A stretch of 64,000 nucleotides of DNA from an uncultured Acidobacteriota bacterium (GTDB lineage Bacteria > Acidobacteriota > Thermoanaerobaculia > UBA5066): contig CAIMWE010000253.1 of assembly GCA_903845115.1 (NCBI GenBank), positions 19,675 through 83,674 on the forward strand. Reading direction: 5' to 3'. Under the pieces are notes generated by a model. It was not told the origin of the DNA, made no database searches, and saw only the letters and a list, made by a program, of their open reading frames with translations. The position numbers were made by a program, and so were the translations under genes. Of the stretch, positions 1-8,342 are shown in pieces (position 1 is the first letter of the stretch; the number at the start of each line of letters is the position of its first letter).

Positions 1-29
1 GAACGCCGGGATCGCCCGGGCGGCCGGCG

Positions 30-1898
30 TCACCGTCGGGCAGAAGGTGGCGTTCTCGGGGGTGCCGGGGCGGTAGAGGCCGCGGCCGCCTCCGGCCGCG
101 GGACGAACCGGAAGAGCCCTCGGCCGATCGTCGCGAGGAGCAGTCCGTCGGCCCTCCGCGGGTCCCCGGCCCAGTCCGACACCGCCAGCCCGTTCTCCGG
201 GACCGGCAGGAGGATCGTCTCTTCGTCCCGCCCGTCACCCCGGAAGACGATCTGCCCCCGGTCCACCTCGACGCCGACCGTCACCGGGGCCGGGCCCCTC
301 GTTGACGCGGCGGTCCGGCCGAACCCGCCCACCAGGAGGTGCGGGCCGTCGGCGGCGAGGGCGCCCGGCACGTCGCTCCAGTCCGCCCGCTCCCGGTACC
401 ACGTCAGGCCCCGCGCCCGCGCGGCCAGGGCCGTCGTGCCGCCCGCGAACCGGACCCGGAAGAGCCCGTCCACCCGCCCCGACAGCGAGCCGACCCGGTC
501 CCAGCTCTTTCCCCCGCCCGTCGACGTGACGACGCCGTCGGACGTGCCGACGAAGAGCTGTCCCGCGTGGACGGCCAGGGCCCGCACCGCTCCCGGGAAG
601 AGCAGGCGGAACGGCGCTCCCGTCCCGTCGGCCGCGAAGAGCCCCTCCGCGGTCCCGGCGTAGAGCCTTCCGCCGACCGAGACCATCGCGACGATCGTCG
701 CCGGCGGCGAGTGCGGTAGCTTCGCGCTCCGGCCGCTCTCGAGGTCGACGCTCCAGAGTCCGCCGCTCCGGCCGTCCGCCGCCCGGGCCACGACCGCCTG
801 CCCGGGCCCGGTCGTCACCACGGCGCTGACCCGGGTCTCCGAGAGGCCCGCGTTCGACTCCTGGAGCGTCCGCCCGCCATCCTCGCTCCGGAGAATCCCT
901 TCGGCCTCCGTCCCCACCAGGAGGACCGCCGGGTTCGACGGATCGAACGCCAGCGCGTTCACGACCATCTCCGGCCCGATCCGGTGAAACGTCCGGCCGC
1001 CGTCCAGGCTCTCGAAGAGCCCGCCCGTCGTCCCCGCCAGGACGCGCGCGCCGTCTCGCGGATCGCGGCGCACCACGTGGGTCCGGCGGTCCGCCAGCCC
1101 CTCCTTGTACCGGACCCACTGCCGGCCTCCGTCCGAGGTGCGGTAGACCCAGCCGCACGTGGCCGCCCAGTAGTCCTCGGGGTCGGTCGGCGAGAAGTCG
1201 ATGTCGAAGACCTCGGTGTCCTCGATCATCCCGCCGGCGATGCGGCGCCAGCTCCGCCCGAGATCGGCGGAGACGAACGGGTGCCGGAACGAGCCGGCGA
1301 AGAGGAGCTCCGGGCGGGACGGGTGGAACGCCAGGAAGGAGATGCCGCTCCCGGGATCGAGAGGGGGCCGCGTGAGGCGCCAGCTCTCCCCGTCGTCCGC
1401 CGAGATCTCGACGCCGCCGTCCCCTCCCACGGCGACGACCCTTCTCCCGGACCGAACGGCCACCGCGACCGCCCGCGCCGCGGTCCGGTCCGGCCACCGG
1501 CGGATCTCGCTCCAGTGAAGGCCCCCGTCGTCCGTCCGGGCCAGGAGCCCGCCCCGGACCACGCCGGACAGCGCGGCCCAGACGACGGCGGGGGACGCCG
1601 GGTCGACGGCGAGGCCCGAGACGGCGAAGCCTGGAAACGGCGGCCCGGCCGGCGGGCCCTGCCACGACCGTCCGCCGTCCGCTGAGCGGTAGATCCCGCC
1701 CTGGGCCGTCCCCAGGAAGTAGAGACCCGGGGCTCCCCTGGCGGCGACCAGCGACTTCACCTCGGCGCCGGGAAGGACGTACCGGAGCCACGTCCCAGGG
1801 AGCGACACGCCCGGAGCGGCGGCGGTTTCCCCCGCCGTCCCGACGGCGAGCCACGCGGCGGCCAGCGCGGCGCGACCCGCTCCGCGCGGCCTCTTCAC
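30..1898 (-). CDS. Secreted BNR/sortilin-type repeat protein
   Basis: About 622 residues, beginning with a basic then hydrophobic stretch (residues 1-27) that reads as a signal peptide, so the protein is probably exported. The body carries at least eight Asp-box-like signatures (SADGGRSW, TDDGGLHW, SADDGESW, SADLGRSW, TSDGGRQW, SLDGGRTF, SEDGGRTL, STGGGKSW), as in BNR/sortilin/YCF48-like beta-propellers. No sialidase catalytic set is recognisable, so an enzyme name is not justified; a binding or structural propeller is the safe reading. The GTG start is chosen because it overlaps the FmdB stop by four bases (GTGA), implying translational coupling. The tail is rich in Ala, Pro and Arg. Confidence 0.82.
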   Translation of the reverse strand: MKRPRGAGRAALAAAWLAVGTAGETAAAPGVSLPGTWLRYVLPGAEVKSLVAARGAPGLYFLGTAQGGIYRSADGGRSWQGPPAGPPFPGFAVSGLAVDPASPAVVWAALSGVVRGGLLARTDDGGLHWSEIRRWPDRTAARAVAVAVRSGRRVVAVGGDGGVEISADDGESWRLTRPPLDPGSGISFLAFHPSRPELLFAGSFRHPFVSADLGRSWRRIAGGMIEDTEVFDIDFSPTDPEDYWAATCGWVYRTSDGGRQWVRYKEGLADRRTHVVRRDPRDGARVLAGTTGGLFESLDGGRTFHRIGPEMVVNALAFDPSNPAVLLVGTEAEGILRSEDGGRTLQESNAGLSETRVSAVVTTGPGQAVVARAADGRSGGLWSVDLESGRSAKLPHSPPATIVAMVSVGGRLYAGTAEGLFAADGTGAPFRLLFPGAVRALAVHAGQLFVGTSDGVVTSTGGGKSWDRVGSLSGRVDGLFRVRFAGGTTALAARARGLTWYRERADWSDVPGALAADGPHLLVGGFGRTAASTRGPAPVTVGVEVDRGQIVFRGDGRDEETILLPVPENGLAVSDWAGDPRRADGLLLATIGRGLFRFVPRPEAAAASTAPAPPRTPPSARR

Positions 1899-2287
1899 CC
1901 GGGGGATTTCCCCCCGTCCTTCGCGGCCGAGCTCTCGCTCCCGCTGCTCGACGCCTTCTCGGACGGCTTCTCGGAGGACTTTTCGGACGGTTTCTCGGAG
2001 GACTTCTCGGACGGCTTCGCATCCGAGCCGGCGCCCTCGGACTTCCCGCCTTCCGTCTTGGACCCCTCCCCCGCGCCCTCCTTAGGCTTCTCCTGTCCGG
2101 GCGAGTTCCCCTTCCCGTAGTCGCTCGCGTACCATCCCGACCCCTTGAACTGGAAGGCGGGAGACGAGAGCAGCTTCTTCAGCTCTCCGCCGCACGACTC
2201 GCAGACCGTCAGCGGTTCGTCGCTGAACGACTGGATCACCTCGGTCGTGGTTCCGCACGCGGAGCAGCGGTACTCGTAGAGTGGCAT
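1895..2287 (-). CDS. FmdB-family zinc ribbon protein with low-complexity tail
   Basis: 130 residues. The N-terminal 35 residues form the FmdB/CxxC_CXXC_SSSS regulatory-protein zinc ribbon: MPLYEYRCSACG at the start and CESCGG near residue 30 supply Cys8, Cys11, Cys29 and Cys32. From about residue 65 the protein is disordered Gly/Ser/Glu/Lys sequence with repeats of the SEKPSEKS type, much longer than the compact family core. Family members are small metal-binding proteins of uncertain role, sometimes near amidase or formamidase genes; no such gene is seen here. It is followed with a 4-bp overlap by the secreted propeller gene and preceded by the PATAN gene 16 bp upstream, so the three likely form one transcript. 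Confidence 0.88.
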   Translation of the reverse strand: MPLYEYRCSACGTTTEVIQSFSDEPLTVCESCGGELKKLLSSPAFQFKGSGWYASDYGKGNSPGQEKPKEGAGEGSKTEGGKSEGAGSDAKPSEKSSEKPSEKSSEKPSEKASSSGSESSAAKDGGKSPG

Positions 2288-2303
2288 CGTTCCTGTCTCT
2301 CCC

Positions 2304-3095
2304 TCACTCGCCGGCGCGGTAGGTGCTCCCGGCGCTCTTCCACTGGAGCTTCTTGATCTTCGCCGAATCCGACTCTCGCCGGACGACCAGCTTCAGCACG
2401 TAGAAGGCGTAGATCAGCCTCGCATTGTGCGCCGCCTCGCCGGGCCCGGCGCTGACCAGCTCCCGGAGGGTCTTCACTCCGTCGACGAGACCGAGGTAGG
2501 CCAGCTCCGACGGCGACAGACCGGCGTCGCCCAGCTCGACCCCGGCGTAGGCGGGGGACAGGACGGTCCAGGACGGCCCGAGGGCGGCGACGGCGCGCCG
2601 GACGTCGCTGAGCCCCTTCACTCCCTGGAGGATCAGCTGACGGGTCGGGATCGAGAGCTGGATCAGCTCGTCGGTCCTGTACTCCCCGACCTTGAACGAC
2701 ACCTCGCCCTCGTCCCAGGCGAAGAGCTCCGTCACGATCGCCTTCACCTGCTCGAGGACCATCGCCTTCAACCGCGCCCCGTCCATCAGCCCCATCTCGG
2801 CGAGGACGTCGCCCAGCCTCTTCGCCCCGGCCGACGCGACCAGACGGCGGGACGACTCGACGAACTGGGCCTGGCTGATCAGCCCGCACTTCAGGAGGTA
2901 GTGGCCGAGCGAGTCGAACCGGTCCGACGAGGTCGCGAAGATCACGTCCCCGTGCCAGATGAAGATCCGTTTTTCGATCCCCTGTCTCGTCACGGTGATC
3001 ACGCCCGGAACACGGTAGCGGCGCACCGTCTCCAGGACCTCCGGGAGGGGGGTCTTGGCCAGATCGCTGCGGAATTCCGGCTCGGGGGACGACAC
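2304..3095 (-). CDS. DUF4388/PATAN-domain protein
   Basis: 263 residues, GTG start. Residues about 8-110 match the PatA N-terminal (PATAN, DUF4388) pattern: an LPEVLETVRRYRVPGVITV opening, the beta-rich IFIWHGDVIFATS strand pair, then a helical half around GDVLAEMGLM. The domain is common in signalling proteins of delta-proteobacteria, Acidobacteriota and cyanobacteria and is usually an interaction module for two-component or motility control. The C-terminal part (about 150-263) is helical with no recognised domain. The AT-rich stretch TTAATATTG just upstream on the minus strand is a plausible -10 element for this gene and its downstream partners. Specific partner unknown. Confidence 0.78.
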   Translation of the reverse strand: MSSPEPEFRSDLAKTPLPEVLETVRRYRVPGVITVTRQGIEKRIFIWHGDVIFATSSDRFDSLGHYLLKCGLISQAQFVESSRRLVASAGAKRLGDVLAEMGLMDGARLKAMVLEQVKAIVTELFAWDEGEVSFKVGEYRTDELIQLSIPTRQLILQGVKGLSDVRRAVAALGPSWTVLSPAYAGVELGDAGLSPSELAYLGLVDGVKTLRELVSAGPGEAAHNARLIYAFYVLKLVVRRESDSAKIKKLQWKSAGSTYRAGE

Positions 3096-3142
3096 CGTGC
3101 CGCAATATTAACGGGACCGGCCCGAAAGGTCGTGGACCCCGC

Positions 3143-3158
3143 TGCTACCATCGCCCCG
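3143..3158 (+). promoter_or_regulatory. Extended -10 promoter of moeA
   Basis: TGCTACCAT (3143-3151) matches an extended -10 box and lies 6 bases before the GTG start of moeA at 3158. The predicted transcription start therefore coincides with the start codon, giving a leaderless mRNA. The same arrangement recurs elsewhere in the window. Confidence 0.5.
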
Positions 3159-4357
3159 TGATCACCTTCGCCGAGGCGGTCGCCCAGGTGGCGAAGCGGA
3201 CCCCTCCGGCGAGCGCCGAGGAGGTCCCGCTCGACGCCGCCGCGGGACGCCTCCTCGCCGGAACAGTCGAATCCCGCCTCGACCACCCCCGATTCGACGC
3301 CACGTCGAAGGACGGCTGGGCCGTCTGCTCGGACCAGACCTTCCCCGCCCGCCTGCGGGTCCTCGGAACGCTGGCCGCCGGCCGGGTCGCTCCCGGATCG
3401 GTGGGCGTCGGCGAGACGATGAAGATCATGACCGGCGCGCCGGTCCCCTCCGGCGCCGACGCCGTCGTCCCGGTGGAGGAGGCCGTCGAGGAGGCCGGAA
3501 GCGTCGCGATCGACGCCCCCCCCCGCCCCGGCGCCAACATCCGGCGGCGCGGCGAGGTCTTCGCCGGCGGCGCCCCTCTCCTCGAGGCCGGCGTCTTCCT
3601 CACCCCCGTCCGCATCGCGGCGGCCGCGGCCGCGGGCCGCCGCTCCCTCCGCGTCGTCCGCCGCGCCCGAGCCGGCCTCCTCGTCACCGGCGAGGAGATC
3701 GCCTCGTCCGCTGCCGGCCCCGGCCCCGGCCAGATCCCCGACAGCAACGGCCCCCTCCTCCGCGCCGCCCTCGCGCGCGAAGGGTGCGAGACGACCGACC
3801 TCGGCGTCTGCCGCGACGACCTGGCCGAGCTGACCTCCCGGCTCGGCGCCGCCGCAAAGCTCGGACTCGACCTCCTCGTGACGACGGGCGGCGTCTCGGC
3901 CGGCGACTTCGACCTCGTCTCCGCGGCGCTCCGCTCCCTGGGCGCCGAGATCGTCTTCCACAAGGTCTCGATGCGCCCCGGCAAGCCGACCCTCTTCGCC
4001 CTCCTCGGTCCGACCCTCCTCTTCGGCCTCCCCGGCAATCCGGTCTCCGCCGCCGTCGGCTTCGACCTCTTCGTCCGCGGCGCCCTCCGCGTCCGGGCCG
4101 GACTCCCACCCCTTCCCGCCCCGATCGACGCCGCCCTCCTCGCCCCCGTCAGGAACAGGGGCCGCCGCCTGGCGCTCCTTCCCGGATGCCTCCACTTCGC
4201 TGGCGGCACCGTCGGGGTCGAGCCGATCCCGACCCTGGGGAGCCACGACCTCCTGGCGCAGTCCAGGGCCGACGCGCTCTTCGCCGTTCCGGGGGAGACG
4301 TCGCTCCGCGCCGGGGAAGTCGTGGAGGCTTACCCGATCTCTCGCGACTGGGCCTGA
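3158..4357 (+). CDS. moeA: Molybdopterin molybdotransferase MoeA
   Basis: 399 residues, the normal MoeA length. MoeA inserts molybdate into adenylylated molybdopterin in the last step of Moco synthesis, in the cytoplasm. Visible family signatures are the N-terminal AxGRLLAGTVES region, MTGAPVPSGADAVVPVEE near residue 90, IPDSNGPLL near 190, the MoCF/MogA-like TTGGVSAGDFDLV near 245 and GLPGNPVSA near 290, then the C-terminal barrel. No other Moco gene adjoins it, so its partners must lie elsewhere. The GTG start follows a TGCTACCAT -10 box by 6 bases with no ribosome binding site, consistent with leaderless translation. It is transcribed divergently from the PATAN gene. Confidence 0.95.
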   Translation: MITFAEAVAQVAKRTPPASAEEVPLDAAAGRLLAGTVESRLDHPRFDATSKDGWAVCSDQTFPARLRVLGTLAAGRVAPGSVGVGETMKIMTGAPVPSGADAVVPVEEAVEEAGSVAIDAPPRPGANIRRRGEVFAGGAPLLEAGVFLTPVRIAAAAAAGRRSLRVVRRARAGLLVTGEEIASSAAGPGPGQIPDSNGPLLRAALAREGCETTDLGVCRDDLAELTSRLGAAAKLGLDLLVTTGGVSAGDFDLVSAALRSLGAEIVFHKVSMRPGKPTLFALLGPTLLFGLPGNPVSAAVGFDLFVRGALRVRAGLPPLPAPIDAALLAPVRNRGRRLALLPGCLHFAGGTVGVEPIPTLGSHDLLAQSRADALFAVPGETSLRAGEVVEAYPISRDWA

Positions 4358-4450
4358 CGGCCGCCGGGACTCCCGCCGGGACGGCGACCGACGCGTCCGG
4401 GCTCGTCGAGGCCCCCGGGAAGAGGCCGACCGTCCTACCGCCGACGGGTA

Positions 4451-4478
4451 TTGACGTTTCGTCTCTCCGTTCGATATC
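4451..4478 (+). promoter_or_regulatory. Putative sigma-70-type promoter for the collagen-like gene
   Basis: TTGACG (4451-4456) is a 5/6 match to the -35 consensus. After a 16-bp spacer comes GATATC (4473-4478), a weak 3/6 match to the -10. The gene starts 50 bases further on behind a good ribosome binding site. This is one of the few readable -35 elements in the window. Confidence 0.4.
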
Positions 4479-4528
4479 CTCCGCTGATAGGCGGGGCTTG
4501 GTTTCCAGGGAACCGAAGGGGGAAGAAG

Positions 4529-5164
4529 ATGAGCGGCGTTTCGAGAAGACAGGTGATCGGTCAGGGGCTCGTTGCGACGATCGGCTTTTCGTCCCTGTTC
4601 CGGTCCCTCGAGGCCACACTCCTCCAGGGGGCTCCGCTCCTGATGAACTACCAGGGGCGCCTGACCGATCCGGCCACTGGCTTGCCCAGGGTCGGAACCT
4701 TCGACATGACGTTCCGGGTGTTCGACGCGCTGTCGGGCGGCTCCCTCCTCTGGGAGGAGGCCCACCCGGGCGTCGCCGTCACGCAAGGGTTCTTCAGCGT
4801 CCAGCTCGGCGGGACGACGTCTCTCGGGACCCTCTTCGCCGGCGGTCCGACCGATTCCCTCGGGCCCCTTCGCTTCCTGGAACTGACGATCGGGAGCGGG
4901 GCCACGAGCGAAACGCTGGCGCCGAGGCTGCGGGTCACGAGCGCCGCCTACGCCATCGGGACGACCCAGGGACCGGCTGGCGCCACCGGCGCGACCGGCC
5001 CCACCGGCTACACTGGCTACACCGGCTATACCGGGCCTCAGGGCTCCACCGGTCCTCAGGGCCCCACCGGCTACACCGGCTACACCGGCTACACCGGCTA
5101 CACTGGTCCGACCGGTCCCACCGGTCCCACCGGTCCCGCCGGCTACACCGGCGCCACCGCCTAG
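4529..5164 (+). CDS. Tat-exported collagen-like (Gly-X-Y) protein
   Basis: 211 residues from the ATG at 4529, chosen for its AGGGGGAAGAAG ribosome binding site; an in-frame upstream extension lacks one. The N-terminus [16 protein letters not shown] reads as a twin-arginine signal. Residues about 35-145 contain a [13 protein letters not shown] segment and a beta-rich domain of a kind often found ahead of collagen-like tails in bacterial surface and tail-fibre-like proteins. The C-terminal 63 residues are 21 perfect Gly-X-Y triplets dominated by GYT and GPT, expected to form a triple helix, followed by a single Ala. Export of a folded or trimeric product through Tat would make sense but is inference. 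The next gene encodes another surface protein, and a decayed paralogue lies at 6066. Confidence 0.85.
   Translation: MSGVSRRQVIGQGLVATIGFSSLFRSLEATLLQGAPLLMNYQGRLTDPATGLPRVGTFDMTFRVFDALSGGSLLWEEAHPGVAVTQGFFSVQLGGTTSLGTLFAGGPTDSLGPLRFLELTIGSGATSETLAPRLRVTSAAYAIGTTQGPAGATGATGPTGYTGYTGYTGPQGSTGPQGPTGYTGYTGYTGYTGPTGPTGPTGPAGYTGATA
4970..5158 (+). repeat. DNA repeat encoding 21 Gly-X-Y triplets
   Basis: Tandem 9-bp units of the form GGCTACACC and GGTCCCACC encode GYT and GPT triplets. The array is prone to slippage, so its length may vary between strains; the reading frame is intact here. Confidence 0.9.
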
Positions 5165-5222
5165 TCTCCTCGAGGCTTCCGCGAACGGACAACGGCAACG
5201 AAAAGGTGAATACGAGCAGGGT

Positions 5223-5966
5223 ATGAGCGCGGATCGGAACGAGGGAGCGAAACGAGTGAAGATCGCGAGAGCCGTCCTGCTCCTTCTCCTGATCCCCCTT
5301 GCCGCCGCCCGGCTGGAAGGGCAGTCGGCGTCCAGCCCGTCGCACCGGCTGGACGACTCGCTCCTCTCCGTGACGGGCGGCTACTCGACCTCTCCGTCCC
5401 ACGGCGTCCAGGGGGTCCTGACGCACGACCCGGCCGGCTCCATCTCCAGCGCCTCGCACTCGGTGACAGTGGGCTTCGGCCACACGTTTCTCCCGCTGCT
5501 CCTCCCCCCGACGGTGGCGAAGTCCTTCAATCCCGCGTCCGTCGGGCAGGGAGAGTCGTCGACGCTGACGATCACTCTCGGGAACCCGAACACGCAGGCG
5601 ATCACCGGGGTCGCCTTCACCGACATCTACCCGACAACCCTAACGAACGCCGCCGTTCCCAGCGTCCTCAATACCTGCGGCGGGACGGTGACCGCCGCGG
5701 CCAACGGGACGTCCGTCGCCCTGGTCGACGGGATCATCCCGATCGGCGGCTGCTCGATCAGGTTGACCGTCACGAACCTCGGTATCGGGTGGCTCAGGAA
5801 CACGATCCCCGCCGGCGCCGTCCAGAGCGCGAACGCCCCGCCGAACCCGGTGCCCGCGGCCGCCGCCCTCGGGGAGGCGGTCCCTACCCTCTCGACCGGC
5901 TTCCTCGTCCTCCTCGGGGTGCTTCTCGCGGCCGCCGGGACCAGGCTCCTCGTCCGCGGAGCCTGA
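5223..5966 (+). CDS. DUF11-like surface protein with IPTL-CTERM-like sorting tail
   Basis: 247 residues. An N-terminal hydrophobic segment (about 13-32) looks like a signal peptide. Residues about 95-200 resemble a DUF11/CARDB-type beta-sandwich repeat (VAKSFNPASVGQGESSTL, then TDIYPTTLTNA). The C-terminus VPTLSTGFLVLLGVLLAAAG followed by TRLLVRGA has the layout of an IPTL-CTERM tail: a short Pro-Thr-Leu motif, one transmembrane helix and basic end. Such tails direct proteins to an exosortase-like processing system; no exosortase gene is visible here. It lies 58 bp after the collagen-like gene, so both may be co-transcribed and displayed on the same surface. Confidence 0.75.
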   Translation: MSADRNEGAKRVKIARAVLLLLLIPLAAARLEGQSASSPSHRLDDSLLSVTGGYSTSPSHGVQGVLTHDPAGSISSASHSVTVGFGHTFLPLLLPPTVAKSFNPASVGQGESSTLTITLGNPNTQAITGVAFTDIYPTTLTNAAVPSVLNTCGGTVTAAANGTSVALVDGIIPIGGCSIRLTVTNLGIGWLRNTIPAGAVQSANAPPNPVPAAAALGEAVPTLSTGFLVLLGVLLAAAGTRLLVRGA

Positions 5967-6049
5967 CGCTCGGCCGCTATTCGAGGCGGGGCGGGCGCCG
6001 TGAGAGCCGGTGGTCGTACCGTGCCGACTCCGAGCACGGCCTGCCGATC

Positions 6050-6058
6050 CGATAGAAT
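6050..6058 (+). promoter_or_regulatory. Residual -10 element before the decayed paralogue
   Basis: The TAGAAT hexamer (6053-6058) lies 7 bases before the GTG at 6066, the same leaderless spacing seen at moeA and elsewhere. A promoter may survive in front of a broken gene. Confidence 0.35.
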
Positions 6059-6065
6059 TCGACAG

Positions 6066-6320
6066 GTGGAGCCCAGGGACTTCAGTCGGCGCGTCTTCGT
6101 CGAGAACAGCCTCGCCCTCGGCGGGACGCTGACGGGGCTCTTCGACGCCGTGGAGGCGGTGGCCCGGAGCATCCCCCTTCTCCTCGGGACGTTCACCCTG
6201 TTGTTCCGGATCCTCCACGGGCCGACCCCGGGGAACGCTCTCCGGTCCGAGGCGCACGCGTGAGTCCAGGCCGTCAAGGGCTGGGTGAACGTCCAGCTCG
6301 GCATCTCACCCCCCCTCTCG
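6066..6320 (+). pseudogene. Decayed paralogue of the Tat/collagen-like gene
   Basis: One frame from GTG 6066 aligns with the first half of the gene at 4529. SRRVFVENSLALGGTLTGLF parallels [30 protein letters not shown] parallels [15 protein letters not shown]-stop-VQAVKGWVNVQLG parallels [19 protein letters not shown]. Differences are an internal loss of about 17 codons (the [10 protein letters not shown] segment), an in-frame TGA at 6261-6263 where the paralogue has Gly, and no Gly-X-Y tail. Homology fades after about 6320. The intact 65-codon front part might still yield a short Tat-signal peptide, but the full protein cannot be made. Confidence 0.7.
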
Positions 6321-6376
6321 CCGTGGCGGGGCCTGCCGTCCCGGTTCGTACCGGCCAGGGATAGCGAGCGGGACCG

Positions 6377-8332
6377 GTGCCTCTTCCCGCAGAAGACCCG
6401 ATCCCCGGCGAGAGGCCACGCCTCTGCCTGAACATGATCGTCAGGAACGAGGCGGCGAACATCGAACGCTGCCTCGCGTCGGTGGCGCCGTCCGTCGACG
6501 CGTGGGTGATCGGGGACACGGGCTCGACCGACGACACGCCCGAGCGCATCTGCCGGCTCTTCGAAGCGCGCGGCATTCCCGGTGAGCTCCATCGCTTCCC
6601 CTTCGTGGACTTCGGGCAGGCCCGCAACGAAGCCCTGGAACGCTGCCGCCGCTCTCCGCTCGCCTTCGACTACATCCTGCTCACGGACGCGGACATGGAG
6701 CTCGTCCTCGACGATCCGGGCTGCTTCAGGGGCCTTTCGGCGCCGGCCTACCTCGTCCAGCAGCGCAACGTCGTGGCGTACGAGAACGTCCGGCTCCTGC
6801 GCCGGGACGCCTCGGCGCACTACGTCGGCGTGACGCACGAATACCTCCATGTCCGGGGCGACACCGATCGGCTCGGGGGCGTCTGGTTCTTCGACCACGC
6901 GACCGGCGGCAACCGCGAGGGAAAGTTCGAACGCGACGCCCGGCTGCTCGAGGAAGACCTTGCGCACGACCCGGACAACGCGCGCAGCATCTTCTACCTC
7001 GCACAGAGCTACCGTGACGCCGGCAGGCTCGAGGACGCGATGGCGGCGTACCGGTATCGCGCCGCGATGGGGGGATGGGCCGAGGAAGCCTGGTTCTCGC
7101 TCTACCAGGTCGCGAAGCTGTCGGAAGCCCGGAACCTGCCTTCTGCCGAGGTCGAGCATGCTTACCTCGCCGCGTACCAGGCCCGGCCGGAACGGGCCGA
7201 GCCCCTCTGCGACCTGGCGCGTCGCCACCGGGAGCGGGGCGAATGGGCGCTTGCGCGACTCTACGCTCGCGCGGCGCAGGGGATCGCCCAGCCGGCGGAC
7301 CGCCTCTTCCTGTCGGAAGACGTCTATCGCTGGCGCGCCGACGACGAGGCGGCGGTGGCGGCCTCCTGGACCGGCTGCCGGACGGAGAGCTTCGCGCTCT
7401 GCTGGTCCCTGCTGGACGGCGACCGGCTGCCGGAAGGCGAGCGCCCGCGGATCGAAGCCAACCGCGATTTTGCTGCCGCCGCCGTCGGCGAGGTCACGGG
7501 GCAGTACCCTCGGGAGGTGGTCGCGCGGCTCGCGGCGGCGGACCGGCGGCGGCCGCTGGTCCCGGGCGTGACGCTCACCGTGACGGCCGGCCGTCGGCCG
7601 CACCTGTTCGAGACCACGGTCAACTCGTTCCTCAACTGCTGCCGGGACGTGGACCTCGTCGACCGGTTCGTCTGCATCGACGAGAGCTCCGATCCGGCCG
7701 ATCGCGATCGGATGCGGGAGCGCTACCCGTTCTTCGAGTTCGTCTTCAAGGGCGCCGGCGAGGCCGGGCTGGCGCACAGCGCCAACCTGCTGCTCGACGC
7801 CGTTTCCACCCCGTACTGGCTGCACCTCGAGGACGACTGGCACTTCCTCGTGACGACCGACTACGTCGGGCGCGCCCTCTCGATTCTGGACCAGGAACCT
7901 TCCGCCGCGCAGGTGCTGTTCAATCGCAACTTCGCCGAGACGCTGGGCGACCGCGTCGTGGCCGGGGGGGCCCCGCGCCGGCACCCCGGGACGGGGCTTC
8001 GCTACGTGCTCCACGAGCACGTGCCTCCCGGCCCGGCGCAGGACGACGCCCTGCGCCGCCTGGGCGCCGGCGCCCTCTCGAGCGTCGACCGGCTCCACTT
8101 TGCCCTCCGGCCGTCGGTGCTGCGAACCGAAGCGGTTCGCAGCGTCGGTCGATTCGAGGAGGGTTCCGCTTCCTTCGAGAGGGAGTTCTCGGAGGTGTAC
8201 ACGCGGCGAGGGCTGCGGAGCGCGTTCTTCGACACGGTGGCCTGCGTTCACCTCGGTCATCCGGGAGCCGGCCTGGAGCAAATCGGCCGGCCGAGCTTCC
8301 GCTCGCCGAACGAAGCGTGGCGGTGGTCGTGA
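6377..8332 (+). CDS. Two-domain family 2 glycosyltransferase with TPR-like middle
   Basis: 651 residues, GTG start (an internal ATG at 6434 is less likely because the fold begins before it). Residues about 15-225 are a GT2 domain: LCLNMIVRNEAANIERCL, the GDTGSTDDT loop, and the metal-binding LTDADMEL. Residues about 230-330 are helical repeats resembling TPRs (DPDNARSIFYLAQSYRDAGR). Residues about 390-640 form a second nucleotide-sugar-transferase-like domain with LTVTAGRRPHLFETTVNSFL and LEDDWHF. It is the first gene of a three-gene glycan operon (10-bp gap to the next). Sugar donor and acceptor cannot be read from sequence. A cytoplasmic protein modifying glycans or glycoproteins is the likely role. 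Confidence 0.85.
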   Translation: MPLPAEDPIPGERPRLCLNMIVRNEAANIERCLASVAPSVDAWVIGDTGSTDDTPERICRLFEARGIPGELHRFPFVDFGQARNEALERCRRSPLAFDYILLTDADMELVLDDPGCFRGLSAPAYLVQQRNVVAYENVRLLRRDASAHYVGVTHEYLHVRGDTDRLGGVWFFDHATGGNREGKFERDARLLEEDLAHDPDNARSIFYLAQSYRDAGRLEDAMAAYRYRAAMGGWAEEAWFSLYQVAKLSEARNLPSAEVEHAYLAAYQARPERAEPLCDLARRHRERGEWALARLYARAAQGIAQPADRLFLSEDVYRWRADDEAAVAASWTGCRTESFALCWSLLDGDRLPEGERPRIEANRDFAAAAVGEVTGQYPREVVARLAAADRRRPLVPGVTLTVTAGRRPHLFETTVNSFLNCCRDVDLVDRFVCIDESSDPADRDRMRERYPFFEFVFKGAGEAGLAHSANLLLDAVSTPYWLHLEDDWHFLVTTDYVGRALSILDQEPSAAQVLFNRNFAETLGDRVVAGGAPRRHPGTGLRYVLHEHVPPGPAQDDALRRLGAGALSSVDRLHFALRPSVLRTEAVRSVGRFEEGSASFEREFSEVYTRRGLRSAFFDTVACVHLGHPGAGLEQIGRPSFRSPNEAWRWS

Positions 8333-8342
8333 CGGGGCAGCG

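Noticed and set aside
5627..8281. Minus-strand open frame of 884 codons opposite the GT2-TPR gene
   Set aside because: No start signal, Arg/Pro-rich and without motifs, whereas the plus strand has clear GT motifs.
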